The notes beneath the pieces are model-generated. The model was not told where the DNA came from and did no database searches. It was given only the letters and a program-made list of their open reading frames with translations. A stretch of DNA of 64,000 nt, taken from NCBI GenBank assembly GCA_036873755.1, contig JAVTVY010017314.1, forward strand, positions 1 to 64,000. The letters are read 5' to 3'. Below are positions 9,864 to 21,047 of this stretch, in pieces. The DNA comes from Hanleya hanleyi. Taxonomy: Eukaryota > Mollusca > Polyplacophora > Lepidopleurida > Hanleyidae. Position numbers and translations under genes: made by a program. How positions within the stretch are numbered: position 1 is the first letter of the stretch; each line of letters opens with the position of its first letter.

Positions 9864-11877
9864 CAGTACACCCAAGAATTAAACTGGTCAAATTCGCGAA
9901 GGATAGCCGAAAAATGTCGCGAACCGTTCGCGAACGTTTCGCGAACGATTCGCCAGTACCTCTCGCCATACCTTTCGCGAGAAAATGTCAGAATTGAACC
10001 TTTCGCGAAAGGAATACGCGAATGATGTTTGAGGAAGTACATGTCGTAAAATGTTTATATTCTTGTCTGTCAACTATTTATTTTTCATTTGCTCGTGTGT
10101 TTTGTTTTTAATGGCATTAATTAGGTCCCTATACCTTATTTTGCGAATGAATTGCAACTATAAAATCACGACGACGTAGGCCTACCGGTTTTCTTCGTCA
10201 GTCCATGAGCAAACCGTTATTCACCCAAAATCGAGATCGTAAAATCGGGAGCTGTATCACCGTATTCATCTAGTCAAAAAGTCGCATAATCTGTCCCTTA
10301 TTTGAGTTCATTGTGCTGTATGGCTTGTTTTTGTAACTGAAATCTTTCACATCCAAATGAACTCATCGCAGTGCATGAAGCCCGATCTGAAACATGGCGT
10401 CAGCCAGCCGTTCATAAGAGGCGTGTCCAGTTGCTATGAAGAGGGGAAACAACTCTGAGCAGACATTTAAAAAAATGTTATTGCTTCATTGGCGGAACAG
10501 GGGTTATTCTTGACAAAAAAAATCATCTACTCAGTTTCCAAATTCAACAACTAACTCAGTTCTTTCAGCACGCCCGAATGTCTGCAAAAAGTCATTTTTG
10601 AAAGTTTTCATCCCATGAATTAAAAAACTCATTTTTAAAAAAGTTTTCATCACATGAATGATGAAGAATAAACACTCATTATTTTAAAGTTTTCATCTTT
10701 AACAGGATGCATTTATATTGCAGTGGCAGCGGCATTTTGTTTCAAGATAATGATTCAAATCAACGAGATATGATATAATTCTAGAGGAAAATTGGTGTAA
10801 TTAATAAAAAGTGGTTTAGGCATTTTTTTTCTTCTTTTTTTTCTAAGACTCGAATTTGAAATTCCCCCGACACAATTTGAAATGAAAGTGTTAAATTTTC
10901 CTTCAATTGCATTTTATTGCAGAAAATGTATCCTACGAGAATTAAATTTGCAATTTCCGAAAACGTTGTACACGCAAGGAAACCAAACGGCTGTAAATTC
11001 AAGACGGCCATAATAAATACCAAGCTCAACCGTAGACCAGTCAATGCTCTAGACAACCCGATCATGATTGATTGCAGCTCTCGTCATGCACACGTGAAAC
11101 TTCTTTATTCAGACAATTTGTACGTTTGGTTTTGATGTATTTTCAATCCTTGGTATAGCTGGACATTTCACCTTTTATTTCGTGTTGAAACGAAACGGTA
11201 CGGGATGTAGCTGACTGCTGGCACACGTCTCTCTGCTGCGCAGTTCTGTCGGGCGTTGTAGCTGTCATCCCTCGTGGTCGTTTGGAAACTTCCACCCCGT
11301 GACCTGTTCGTATTAATCGCAAACCCATACTTTCTAGCATAAAGAAATGCATTGCATGGTTCCCGACGAATCGAATTGGAAGCGTTCACTAAAACTAGGG
11401 AAGTAAGGCACAAAACTTTTAGCTGTGCCGTATTCCATACGCACATGGCCTACAACAACAACGACGACAACGTGAGTGGAGATTTTCTTTTGCTCCGTTC
11501 GTAGACTGTATTTTCTGCCTATTTCATTCCTGAAACTCAATTTTGTTGCAGGAAATTCTTGCTGGGTGAAATCGAGAATAGTGGTCCTAAAACATAACCC
11601 GCATAAAAAGACCCAACACTCCCGCATTTCAAATAATTTCATGTGATTTGTTGTCATCTTGTCTTGTCAAATACGGATCGCTTTACGTCAGTTACGATCG
11701 TGACATATCTTTCGCGAAAGGTATTTACCTTTCGCGAAAGCTTTGAAATAAATATGAAATCATCGTAAGTTATTATCAACCTTTCGCACATGCTTTCGCG
11801 AACGTTTCGCGAATGTTTCGCGAAAGATGAACCCAACGTTTCGCGAGCAGTGACCAGTTTACTTCTTGGGCGTACTG
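9864..11877. mobile_element. 2,014-bp TA-flanked TIR element with subterminal TTCGCGAA clusters
   Basis: The ends are CAGTACACCCAAGAATTAAA at left and, read in reverse complement, CAGTACGCCCAAGAAGTAAA at right. The match continues with CTGGTCA, giving 27 bp with two mismatches. TA flanks both sides (9862-9863 and 11878-11879). Just inside each end is a cluster of the palindrome TTCGCGAA and near variants (about 9892-10022 and 11708-11848). TA target sites with CAGT-type termini are typical of Tc1/mariner/pogo elements. No transposase ORF survives, so this would be a non-autonomous copy. It interrupts copy A. Confidence 0.8.
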
Positions 11878-12284
11878 TACGTCCGTCGACCTGTCTTGAT
11901 GGTCTGTGCCTATGGCAGGTGTTCAAAAAAATCTATTGAATGGCGTCCAACCTTTCAACCCTTCTTTATCACATGGATACTGTCATCACCATTGTAACGT
12001 TCACGAATAAAATAAGAGAAAGATTCCGTTCAACAATTCACTTTCCATCTCGTTTTCTTGTTTTATGGGTCAACAATGCAAGCTTTTATCACTGATCAGA
12101 CATTCAGCAGGCAGCTGTCCTGCATACTAGATACCGGCCATGATTTTACTTCAACATTTAAAAATCTAATTTCGTTGTGCTAATTTTTTTCTATGGAGAT
12201 TTTTTTTTTTTTTTTCCGATTGACCGACCCGAATTTTTAGGGCCTTCAATCCGTAAACCAAGAAATAAAAAAAAAGTGGCCTAA

Positions 12285-13429
12285 TGACAATGCTAGACAG
12301 GGTACCAAATGGTATGATGAGGCAGCAATGAATCTTGAATTTAACTTGGACCTTGAACCCTATCAAGTGACCCAAACGTCTATAACACGTGCCGAACACG
12401 ATGCTTTTATAAGGTTTGTCATGATTGAACATAATGTCCCATCCTAAATCATACGTAAAACTTAAGTATAAACTAAATTGGTAAAGCAACCACAAGTCCA
12501 TCCTGAACTACCGCGATCTACATAAAAGTTTCTCAAATTTCTCCCTACTCTTTCGGGGGTTGATATATGCTGATATCAGCTCCTCAAACTGCATAACACA
12601 GTAGGAATTATCTGGACGCAGACTGCAAGAAGGAAAGTCAGGGGTAGAAATATTCAAAATCATCATTTGTCCTGCTGGTCAAAAAAGTTGCCGGACATTT
12701 TCATCTTTGTCAGGACAAAAGTCGTTGTCAGACAAACTGATGTTGTTTTGCTTCATTGAACTATTTCTGAGATTTGCTGAACCAGTCACAAATGAATTTC
12801 GCAAGCGACCTTTACTTTTGGTTTATCTCTCACATATTAACATCCAGAGCTGTAATCATACCATGGTCGATTTTTCTTAAAATCGTCCTTAAAATTTCAT
12901 GTCACTGCCACGCTAGATGGCGGTGATGCAGGCAGAGCTTTTGGGGCTTTGCTGTACTATTGGGCAGTATTTCCCATCTTTCTAATTCCCCTTGGTCGCG
13001 GATTTTTTTTACATAAAGTCAAAGTTTTACAGGCCCGCCATTTTGTCGACCGAACACGAGGTTTCCCTTCAATGTATACCTCATTCCGTGTGACCGACCC
13101 GCTTCAACCGACGGCCTATAAATACTTTCAACTGCCAGACAAACAGCCGAGATGAAAAGTGCTCATAGACACATGGTAAATATAGAACATGTTGAAGGAT
13201 GACGTCGATAATTCAGACCAATCAAAATGTAGGTCACGAGGAATGCCCTTTCAACATTCCATTCCCCAACAACAACAACATCAAGCATGGCGAGTTGACT
13301 TTCGTTGAAATTTGCAGTTGCACATGAATTCGGGGAATAAAACTAAGATGAAGCGGTTGCCTTTACAAGCATAATGTCCCAAAAATATTAAATCCGGATC
13401 GCTGATCAGTTTTCTAATCCATTTTCATT
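12285..13429. other. gene-free stretch, possible last exon of the minus-strand gene
   Basis: No secure gene. A minus-strand acceptor-like tract (CTTTCCTTCTTGCAG in reverse complement, near 12619-12635) is in the right phase to add only four codons before a stop to the NDUFA4/NMES1-like exon at 13837, so it is a candidate last exon only. A plus-strand TATA-like CCTATAAATA at about 13118-13127 is followed by an ATG at 13152 with a donor-like GTAAAT soon after; nothing downstream supports a gene. Confidence 0.3.
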
Positions 13430-13580
13430 GTGAGTGAGTGAATATGATTTAACGTCACTTTCAACTATATTTCAGTCAGATCACGACGTTGGATCCTATT
13501 CCTTTTCACACCCGGGAACCACACGGGTGGGGTCCTATTCCTTTTCGCACCCATGAACCCTACGAGTGCCTCAGTTAGTG
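13430..13580 (-). repeat. SINE-like repeat, minus orientation
   Basis: The copy begins at the tail end with TGAGTGAGTG, then GATTTAACGTCACTTTCAAC and ATCACGACGTTGG. Two tandem ~41-bp units follow, each containing GTCCTATTCCTTTT and CACCC. The reverse complement matches 51271-51400, and the core tail also matches 55031-55103. Confidence 0.8.
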
Positions 13581-13836
13581 GCCTCTTAAGACAAGCTGTC
13601 TGAGGAGCCGAGGCCTGTTCTTACCATTTTCGTTGTAAAGTCATCCCAAGGTATCTCTGTGTATTACATGATTTTACTGGTGGGCGAACTGGAGTAGCAG
13701 TACCCAAAGACAGCAGCTGGAATTCATATGTGATGAATCTACATGTATAGCCGTATTAATTCAATTTCAAAACCCAGATCATCTCGATTAACACGAGCAA
13801 AGTGAAATAACTGTCCGGTAAAAATATTATATATAC

Positions 13837-16800
13837 CTTGGTTGACTTCGTGGGTGGTACAAATTCCCATGGCGGTGATTCTTTAAATTTGCTTACTCTG
13901 AAATGAAACAAGAATTACCATTTTTAATTGAACGAATGGATTAACACAACGTTGCTGGTACCGACAGAATCTCATTTGAACGTTGCGATGTGCAACATGT
14001 GTATTCGTGTTCATGTCATCGATATTCATGAATGTTCTCGGGAAAGTTAATCTAGAAGGTTACAGAAATGCATGGTTGCAATCAGGGCCGTATCCAGAGA
14101 TTTTTTGGACATACCGGTATTCGACGTTATTGTTGTTGTTGTTGCTGTTGTTTCACGTAAATTTGATGTTTGTTGCTGCTGCACAAAAACCACGGAATCT
14201 CCGATGCTGTTGACTTACATCAGGGTTTGTTGGATCCTCGAAAATACCAGTTCAGTGCTTTAATCAGTGCCAGGGTGTATATTTTCCCGTTTTCCCGTAA
14301 TCCTGTTCTCTCAAACACGTGGTCGTTGTTGTTGCCACCGATATAGCGCATTCCCCACACATCGGTTGTTCTCAAGTTTTTGATTGCTGTAGGAAGACCA
14401 GGCGAAAACCACCGTAGCACAGCGATCATTGCCTACTAGAGGGGTCAATGCAATGCCATTTAAAGTATGTAATGCATGAGGCGTGGCCAGCAACGCGTGT
14501 TCAATGTGTATTGAACTCAAAGTTATGATAGCGGTCGCGACACTGTATTGAATTACAAAGTTTGAAGAAGGCTTCAGTTGAACTCCAGTTTAATGTACAT
14601 GTAGTAAGGTTAAGCAGCCAAAAAAGATATTTTGACCCGGAGTTTGGGCGCCTGACTTTGGGCGCCCATACCGGTATACCGGCATCAAAATGACCCTGGA
14701 TACAGCCCTGGCAATGCCATGTTTGTCTGGCACATGAGGTAGACTAGATGTTCCGCTTTGACCCTTGGGTTGCCGCTCCGGCATGAAGCCTATGCTGGTT
14801 GTTTTTTAAAGCAAAAACATACGTCTCCCCCAACCTCCCACCTTGCCGTACGTGGGCACATTATTTAAGGGAAAGTGCAATAAATTAATGTAGCAATAAG
14901 TATCCTAAACAAAGCTGCGCATCTAAAAATATTAATTGCGAAGAAGCGACTTTCATTGTTGCTGTAGCCAAGTGAGGATTTATATAGCAGTAGTAGTCCT
15001 GTACATACATGTGAACAAAGATGGACATCAGACACAGATGGATGCACGCAAACAAATCAAAACCTAATAAGATGAGGTCATCACGATGAAACTTCCATCC
15101 AATTTCGGGGAAATTCTCTCCAGTAGTTCTCCACATATCTTGAGGACAAGGCCTATACAGTAGACAGGCGGGTGAACACCCAACATGTGCGCACACGAAA
15201 TCAGAATCAGATGTGGAGGCCATTCCAATAAAGATCCCATCCAAGTCTGGTGAAGTTCCGTCCAGTAGTTCTCCAAATATCTTACAGATACATGTAGAAG
15301 TAGATGAACAGGCGGATGGACAACAGACCCGGACGAATGCATGCATGCATACCGAAACCTAATCAGATGAGGAGCCCATTGCAATGAAGCTTCCATCCAA
15401 GTTAGATGAAATTCCGTAATGTAGTTCTCCAGATATCCTGCAGAAAAGTCCAAAGTAGATGGACAGATGGATGGACGGACATGATCGCACACACACCAAC
15501 ACCTAATCAGATGAGGGGGCTATCCCAATAAAGCTTCCGTCCAAGTTTGGTGGAATTCTGTCCAGTAGTTCTCAAGATATCTTGCAAACAAGGCCTGTAT
15601 ATACATGTACAAGTAGATAGACAGACGGATGGACACCGGACACGGATGAATGCACGCGCACACACCAAAACCTGATCAAATGAGGGGGTCATCCCAATGA
15701 AGCTTCCACCCAAGACTGGTGAAATTCCGTCCAGCAGTTCAAGATATCTTGCAGACAAGGCCTGTATATACATGTACAAGTAAATGGACGGATGGACGGA
15801 CACCGGACACGGACGAACACACACACACACCAAAATCTGACCAAATGAGGGGGCTATCCCAATAAAGCTTCCATCCAAGTTTGGTGAAATTCCGTCCAGC
15901 AGATCTCGAGATATCTTGCAGACAAGAAAAGGGGACGGACAGACAGACAGACGGACACCGATGAATGCACGTACACACACCAAAACCTAATCAAATGAGG
16001 GGGCCATCCCAATGAAGCTTCCATCCAAGTTGGGTGAAATTCTGTCTAGTAGTTCTCAAGATATCTTGCGGACAAGGCCTGTGCATACATGTACAAGTAG
16101 ATGGATGGACGGACGCCGGGCACGGATGAACGCACACACACACACACCAAAACCTAATCAAGTGAGGGGGCCATCCCAATAAAGCTTCCCATCAAGTTTG
16201 GTGAAATTCCGTCCAGTAGTTCTCGAGATATCTTGCAGACAAGAAAAGGGGACGGACAGACAGACGAACACCGGACACGGATGAATGCACGCACACACAC
16301 CAAAACCTGATCAGATGAGGGGGCCATCCCAATGAAGCTTCCATCCAAGTTTGGTGAAATTCCGTCCAGCAGTTCTCAAGATATCTTGCAGAGAAGGCCT
16401 GTATATACATGTACAAGTAGATGGGCGGACGGACAGACATCAGACACAGATGAACGCACACACACACACCAAAACCTAATCAAGTCAGGGGGCCATCCCA
16501 ATAAAGCTTCCATCCAAGTTTGGTGAAAAATTCTGTCCAGTAGTTCTCGAGATATCTTGCAGACAAGAAAAGGGGACGGACAGACAGACAGACACATGAC
16601 AGACAGACGAACACCGGACACGGATGAATGCACGCACACACACCAAAACCTGATCAAATGAGGGGGCCATCCCAATGAAGCTTCCATCCAAGTTTGGTGA
16701 AATTCCGTCCAGCAGTTCTCAAGATATCTTGCAGAGAAGGCCTGTATATACATTTATTAATCAACTATCAATGATATCAATCCAATACAAGGAAATCGGC

Positions 16801-19295
16801 CTGCTTGATATGAACCCAAACCGGGCCAATATGAGGAAGGTGGGCCAATACGGAAAAGCCGGTCCAATACGGGAAAACAGGGCCAATATGGCGACGCCGA
16901 GGATGAACGATCCTCGATTCGCGATCTTCTCCGAATGATGTCACTGATTTCTCTGACTAATTGAATGGATATTCAATGGCTTCTGTGACAATATTTGATA
17001 GAGCTGTACGTGCCGATACACAAACCTTGAAATTAAGTGAGGTGAGTCATGCTGAAATAGACTATAGTGACGCGAGCGCGACATCGACGTGCTAAGCACA
17101 AGCAGACGAAAGACAGCGATCCAACACCTACAGCAGTGCACTGATGAACGAAGCGATGACAGCAGTGATATTTTAAGACAGAAGATGTCAGACTTGCAGC
17201 TAGAAGAGTTATTCACATATGGATAGAACCGATAGAAATATTGCGGACGAAACACCTGTAAAATGATGTTGAAAACTAGGGTCTCCATAGCATGATACGT
17301 CTTCGATCCTCAAATCGGGAATGGATTTGGACCAAATTTGCACCAGATTATAAGGTTGTATTTTGCTGCACCGTACTCATCAAATAAAATTAGTATTTCA
17401 TCTGCTTGTATCTTTTTGACTCCGTGCCCAGGTTGAAGATGATCGGCCTATTCACCGTCCAGATTATCACCGTCGTTTCCGATAGAGTTACTGTAGAGGG
17501 AATCGACTTTCCGACGATAATGGCACTTCAAAAAGCACATAATAATAATCGTAGGAAATAGGCCTATTGCGAAGGAAGAAATACATATTCCGATTTGGAG
17601 GGAGTCGCTGTACTTCAGTATTCTTTGATGTATTATAATCGATGAAAAAAATTTGTAGGTGAGTTAATTAACAAAAATGTCATTAACCAAGAGTTTTCAT
17701 ATTGGCCTGGTTATAGGGCCTCGGGCCAATACGGCAGGCCTCGGACCTATAACAAGGCCAATATGAAAACACTTGGTTAATAACATAATAGTACAAGTAG
17801 ATGGACGGACGAACGGACATCAGACACGGATGAACGCACACACGCACGCACACCAAAACCTAATCAAATGAGGGGGTCATCCCAATAAAACTTCCATCCA
17901 AGTTTGGTGAAATTGCATCCAGTAGTTCTCGAGATATCTTGCAGACAAGAAAAGGGGATGGACTGACAGACAGACGGACACCGATGAATGCACGCACACA
18001 CACCAAAACCTAATCAAATGATGGGGCCATCCCAATGAAACTTCCATCCAAGTTTGGTGAAATTCCGTCCAGTAGTTCTCAAGATATCTTGCTGACAAGA
18101 AAAGGGGACGGACAAACAGACAGACAGATAGACAGCACAAACACTGGATGTCTTGCCCCAACATAGTTGGGGGAGACATAATTAAAGTACCAAACGGATT
18201 GGGCTCTCTGAGTATCCATTGTGATCAGTGTTTGTAGCGTCTAATTTTCAAAATTCGAAATTCAATTTTGTTGTAGTTTTGGTTAGGTTTTGTTAGGGTT
18301 AGGGTTTTGTTAGGGTATGTTTGTTTGGGTCATCGTCGCCGTGTGACCAATAGGGTTAGGTGCGACGCTATACTTCAAACAACCAACCAACCAACCAGTT
18401 GCAATGATTTCGGTAACACCCACAAATCGTTGGGGTTATCTTTGATTTTGAGAGGCTTTGCAGGGATTTTGGGTCAAGAAATTGCCAAACTAACAGAATA
18501 AACACTTCAACCAGTTTTAGTATTGCCATTGAGACCTGGATGTGTACAGTGAGAAGAGAGCGACAAGAATATAGCACTCTTCAAGCTGTGAACTCCTTGA
18601 CCCATACTGGATCATGTTCACCTGTGGAGCTCGGTTTATATTGTGATGCAGGAATGAATGATGGATCTCTAACACGAAGGAATGAACAACTCGGCCAGAT
18701 ATCTAACGATTAAAGGCGTGTCAGGCCACTGTTAATTAATTGTTTGTTTCTCATAACCTAGCTTGTAAAAATATACATGCTGAGTGCGAGTATTTATTAT
18801 TAATTATTAACTTGCAAACCAATTGTATACAAATATGAAGAAAATGATCAAGTTTTACTCATGAAAATGTAAATCCCTCATGAATTTTAATTTTTATTTG
18901 CCCTCAAAATATAGATAAGGGCGGGTTACGGGAAACGAAACATTAATTATTAGTGGCCTCATTTAAAATTCTTCTTCAAGAAACTTAAATAAATATGGTG
19001 AGACTGTTAGATTTTATAACTGAAGAACTAATCACACTGTTCAAATGTTTGGATCAAGAATTCCTTCCACGCTTCCACAATTATGTCATTCATTCGCCGA
19101 GCAGATCAAATGGTAGAATGGTCAGATAAATATTTTTAGGATGGCTATATTCCAGGTACAGCATGGTATGCATTAAGTCCTCCTCCTATGGCCCAAGATA
19201 ACGTACCTGACATCTGGTTTGAGGTAGAGGCTGTATCCAATAAACATGGCACCCATAACACATGCTCCACCTATGACGGTCACTAAAGGTAACTT
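13837..19295 (-). CDS. NDUFA4/NMES1-like small mitochondrial membrane protein, two internal exons
   Basis: Two minus-strand exons have good splice signals and matching phase. Exon 19207-19295 follows a pyrimidine-rich ...CTATTTGCAG and ends before GTACGT. It encodes KLPLVTVIGG and ACVMGAMFIGYSLYLKPDV, a single membrane segment. Exon 13837-13897 follows TTCTTGTTTCATTTCAG, ends before GTATAT and encodes VSKFKESPPWEFVPPTKSTK. The layout (LPL, a Gly/Ala-rich helix, Y.L...PDV, then a polar loop with P-P-W-E) matches the NDUFA4 family: NDUFA4 is a cytochrome c oxidase-associated subunit, and C15orf48/NMES1 is its paralogue in the inner mitochondrial membrane. The 61-bp exon restores the frame exactly. 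The first exon and certain last exon were not found. The 5.3 kb intron is full of repeats. Family-level call; the exact paralogue is open. Confidence 0.65.
14083..14710. mobile_element. hAT-like MITE (CAGGG...CCCTG ends), 628 bp
   Basis: The left end CAGGGCCGTATCCAG and the right end CTGGATACAGCCCTG are inverted repeats. The similarity continues inward (ATACCGGTATTCG against ATACCGGTATACC). GCAAT flanks both sides (14078-14082 and 14711-14715). CAGGG termini suggest hAT, but an 8-bp duplication is not intact. No ORF for a transposase. It lies in the intron of the minus-strand gene. Confidence 0.65.
16754..17788. mobile_element. ~1.04-kb insertion splitting the 155-bp array
   Basis: The array phrase TGTATATACAT...GTACAAGTAGATGG is intact elsewhere but here is split at about 16753, resuming at about 17789. 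The insert starts TTATTAATCAAC and ends GTTAATAACATAATA, so the ends are loosely inverted (TTATTAA-CAA). Near its right end is a long hairpin (listed separately). Phrases such as GGGCCAATATGAGG and GGCCAATACGG recur near the left end. Confidence 0.55.
17682..17786. repeat. hairpin with ~37-bp arms at the right end of the insertion
   Basis: The left arm (ATTAACCAAGAGTTTTCATA through GGTTATAGG) pairs with the right arm (CCTATAACAAGG through ACACTTGGTTAATAA). The central loop is GC-rich, with CGGGCCAATACGGCAGGCC. Confidence 0.8.
18283..18320. repeat. short interstitial telomere-like repeat
   Basis: GTTAGGTTTTGTTAGGGTTAGGG is followed by TTTTGTTAGGG, that is, three TTAGGG units within about 38 bp; another TAGGGTTAGG lies at about 18351. 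Too short to be a functional telomere. Confidence 0.5.
18321..19206. other. intronic gene-free stretch
   Basis: This lies in the intron of the minus-strand NDUFA4/NMES1-like gene. Apart from a short CAAC/CCAA run near 18380-18396 I see no structured feature. Confidence 0.4.
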
Positions 19296-19376
19296 CTGCA
19301 AATAGAGAAACAATAAATTTATACGAATGAATAGGAATCACCAAGGAATGCCACTCGGCACAGTCTCGGATAATTT

Positions 19377-21047
19377 ATGACATTAGTACCTCGTCCTGCA
19401 CTGCTAGGAATCCATATTGGCATTCATGTTGAAAAAGCAGCCGTCACCCGAGCAGTCAAAGGGCGAACAGCAGTGGTGCGAAATGCAGAAGAATTTTTCG
19501 CATTTTGCCAAGAACATTTAACAAAAGATAGCCTCAATTTCAAACGATCATTTCATTACGTACCTACCTGTGACGTGAATCGGGACAGGCCAGATCGATC
19601 AGCAGCCGGAACAGTTAAGGGAACGAGAAAACTACACTCGGTTCGTCCCAAAATACCAGGAGAAATTCAGGTCAGAGAGTTATCATGCTCATGTAATTTC
19701 TGTGTCTATGACATGGGTGTACAGTGCTCTAACAAAGCTGTTGTCAAGCAGTGGGAAGCCAAACGTACCACAAAACAGGTGTTGCCTCCACTACCAGCAG
19801 TGTTAACATCAAGACATGACCCACTCATCTCTGGTCAACTGATTACTCCACTTACCTTGGAAGATGATCTCATGTTGGAAGCCGACCCCTTTCCTGAACA
19901 ACCTAGCGAACTACTTACCTGTGCACCAGTGGATGATGCCCTCAACTTCTTGGTGGAACACCTTGAGCCACTTGATGTTGACCAGGCTGGAGAACTGCCT
20001 ACATGCTTCAATGAAAGTCCAGCTTTAACAGAAAATGAAAGGTATGATAGGTAGACTAGAAATGAAAAAATGCATAAATTCAAGATGTATCTGTTTAACA
20101 TAAACTAATTTTCAGCCACTACTTTGTCTTCAACCCTCACACAATTCGACTCAGCATTCAGCAATTGCTGAGGTAAATGCTGTGGGATAATCAGTTCACC
20201 TTGAGCAGTCAGTATTAACACAGTGTTAAATGGGAGAAACTTTGATGCTGCAAAAAGCCTGATTTTTGTTGAGAAGTGCCCTAATTAAGGGCTGTACTTA
20301 TATAATGCCTTACATGTAAGCTTAAAAGTGAATGAATTAATCAAGTTATATTGTGTTCACCTACCTGGATCGGTACGAGATCTCTTGAATGCAAGTTTTA
20401 CCCCATCACCACTGCCTGCTTTACAGGTCTTCCCCATCTGTGGGTCAATTTGTTGAAGTCTGTATACCATGTGGTAAAAAGTTTAGGAACTTCATTGGCT
20501 TGGTAATAATTCAATTTGAGGTTTTGTTGTGAAATTAGTTGTGTATTTGTTTTGGTTTATTTTAGTTGCAATTTTGCATTGGATTTTAATTTATGCTGTT
20601 TTGGATTATCATTTGGAGAATTTTCATTGTGTTGTATTTATGAGAAATTTTGCATATACTAGGTAGCTTCATTAAACTATCAGTGTTCTCCCTAAAAACC
20701 TGTTTGTGTAGTATGTGGATGTTTATGGTAGTACAGATGGGTGTATTGAATTTGAAACAGAATACAAATCTGTAAAAGAAAATGGTTAGAAAGCAGGCTT
20801 CTTTCTACATCAAGAACTGTCTTTCTCATACAAATTTGCACTGCATTTTCAGGTTGAAGATACAGGTGTGGAAACCGTTCAGCTGCGTTTCATGGAGGAG
20901 ACCAAGAAGAATGGGGTGAATGGGTATAGATGGCCAAGTGTGGATGACCGCAGCACAGAACCTATTGATAACATCGTGCAGATCTTATCAGAACCACGTC
21001 TTGTTGATAATCTGAGCACAAACCGTGTGCAGTTTTTTAAATTTTGA
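19377..21047 (+). CDS. C-terminal part of an unassigned Cys-containing protein (three or four exons)
   Basis: Exon 1 runs from an ATG at 19377 (a stop lies two codons upstream) to a donor AAAG|GTATGA at 20041. A possible 57-bp cassette exon, 20116-20172, keeps phase. Exon 20427-20502 (acceptor TGCTTTACAG) encodes SVGQFVEVCIPCGKKFRNF. The last exon, 20853-21047 (acceptor GCATTTTCAG), encodes VEDTGVETVQLRFMEE, later GYRWPSVDD, and ends QFFKF then TGA. Phases agree across all junctions. Exon 1 has VKGTRKLHSVR and ELSCSCNFCVYDMGVQC, a likely metal-binding Cys cluster. From memory the pattern resembles the C-terminal half of an uncharacterised, expanded family in molluscs and cnidarians, often in transposon-like contexts; function unknown. 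The upstream half is missing, so this may be a truncated copy. Confidence 0.55.

Larger units (their letters stand above)
7504..12281 (+). mobile_element. TAA-flanked TIR DNA transposon (copy A), split by two or three later insertions
   Basis: The termini are inverted repeats. The left end reads CGCCAGAATTTTTTTTTC then TCTTGGTTTACGGAT. The right end reads ATCCGTAAACCAAGAAAT then a poly-A run and AGTGGCC. TAA flanks both sides (7501-7503 and 12282-12284). Sections 7504-7672, 8972-about 9800 and about 11966-12281 align in order with the reverse complement of copy B (24583-25709). The sections in between (7673-8971 and about 9864-11877) are absent from copy B and are therefore insertions. A 3-bp TAA/TAG duplication with GGCC-type ends fits PIF/Harbinger-like elements, but no transposase is visible, so the superfamily is inferred. 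Confidence 0.8.
14824..18177. mobile_element. TIR-bounded element with an expanded 155-bp tandem core
   Basis: The motif TCTCCCCCAAC at 14824-14834 is matched in reverse by GTTGGGGGAGAC at 18166-18177, which itself sits in a small hairpin (CCCCAAC...GTTGGGG). Between them, about ten to eleven direct repeats of roughly 155 bp run from about 15000 to 16753, and about two and a half more from 17789 to 18140. Each unit contains CCAATGAAGCTTCCATCCAA, GTTTGGTGAAATTCCGTCC, CTCAAGATATCTTGCAGAC, TACATGTACAAGTAG and a GGACGGAC/CGGACACGGATGAA stretch with (CA)n. The core is interrupted by a 1.04 kb insertion. ORFs in the array are repeat-derived. Confidence 0.75.

Noticed and set aside
14885..16753. Several minus-strand ORFs of 60-158 residues rich in VCVRAF/PSVCPS
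   Set aside because: They lie in the 155-bp tandem array and recur only because the DNA unit recurs.
18283..18360. Possible telomere
   Set aside because: Only a few TTAGGG units, inside an intron.
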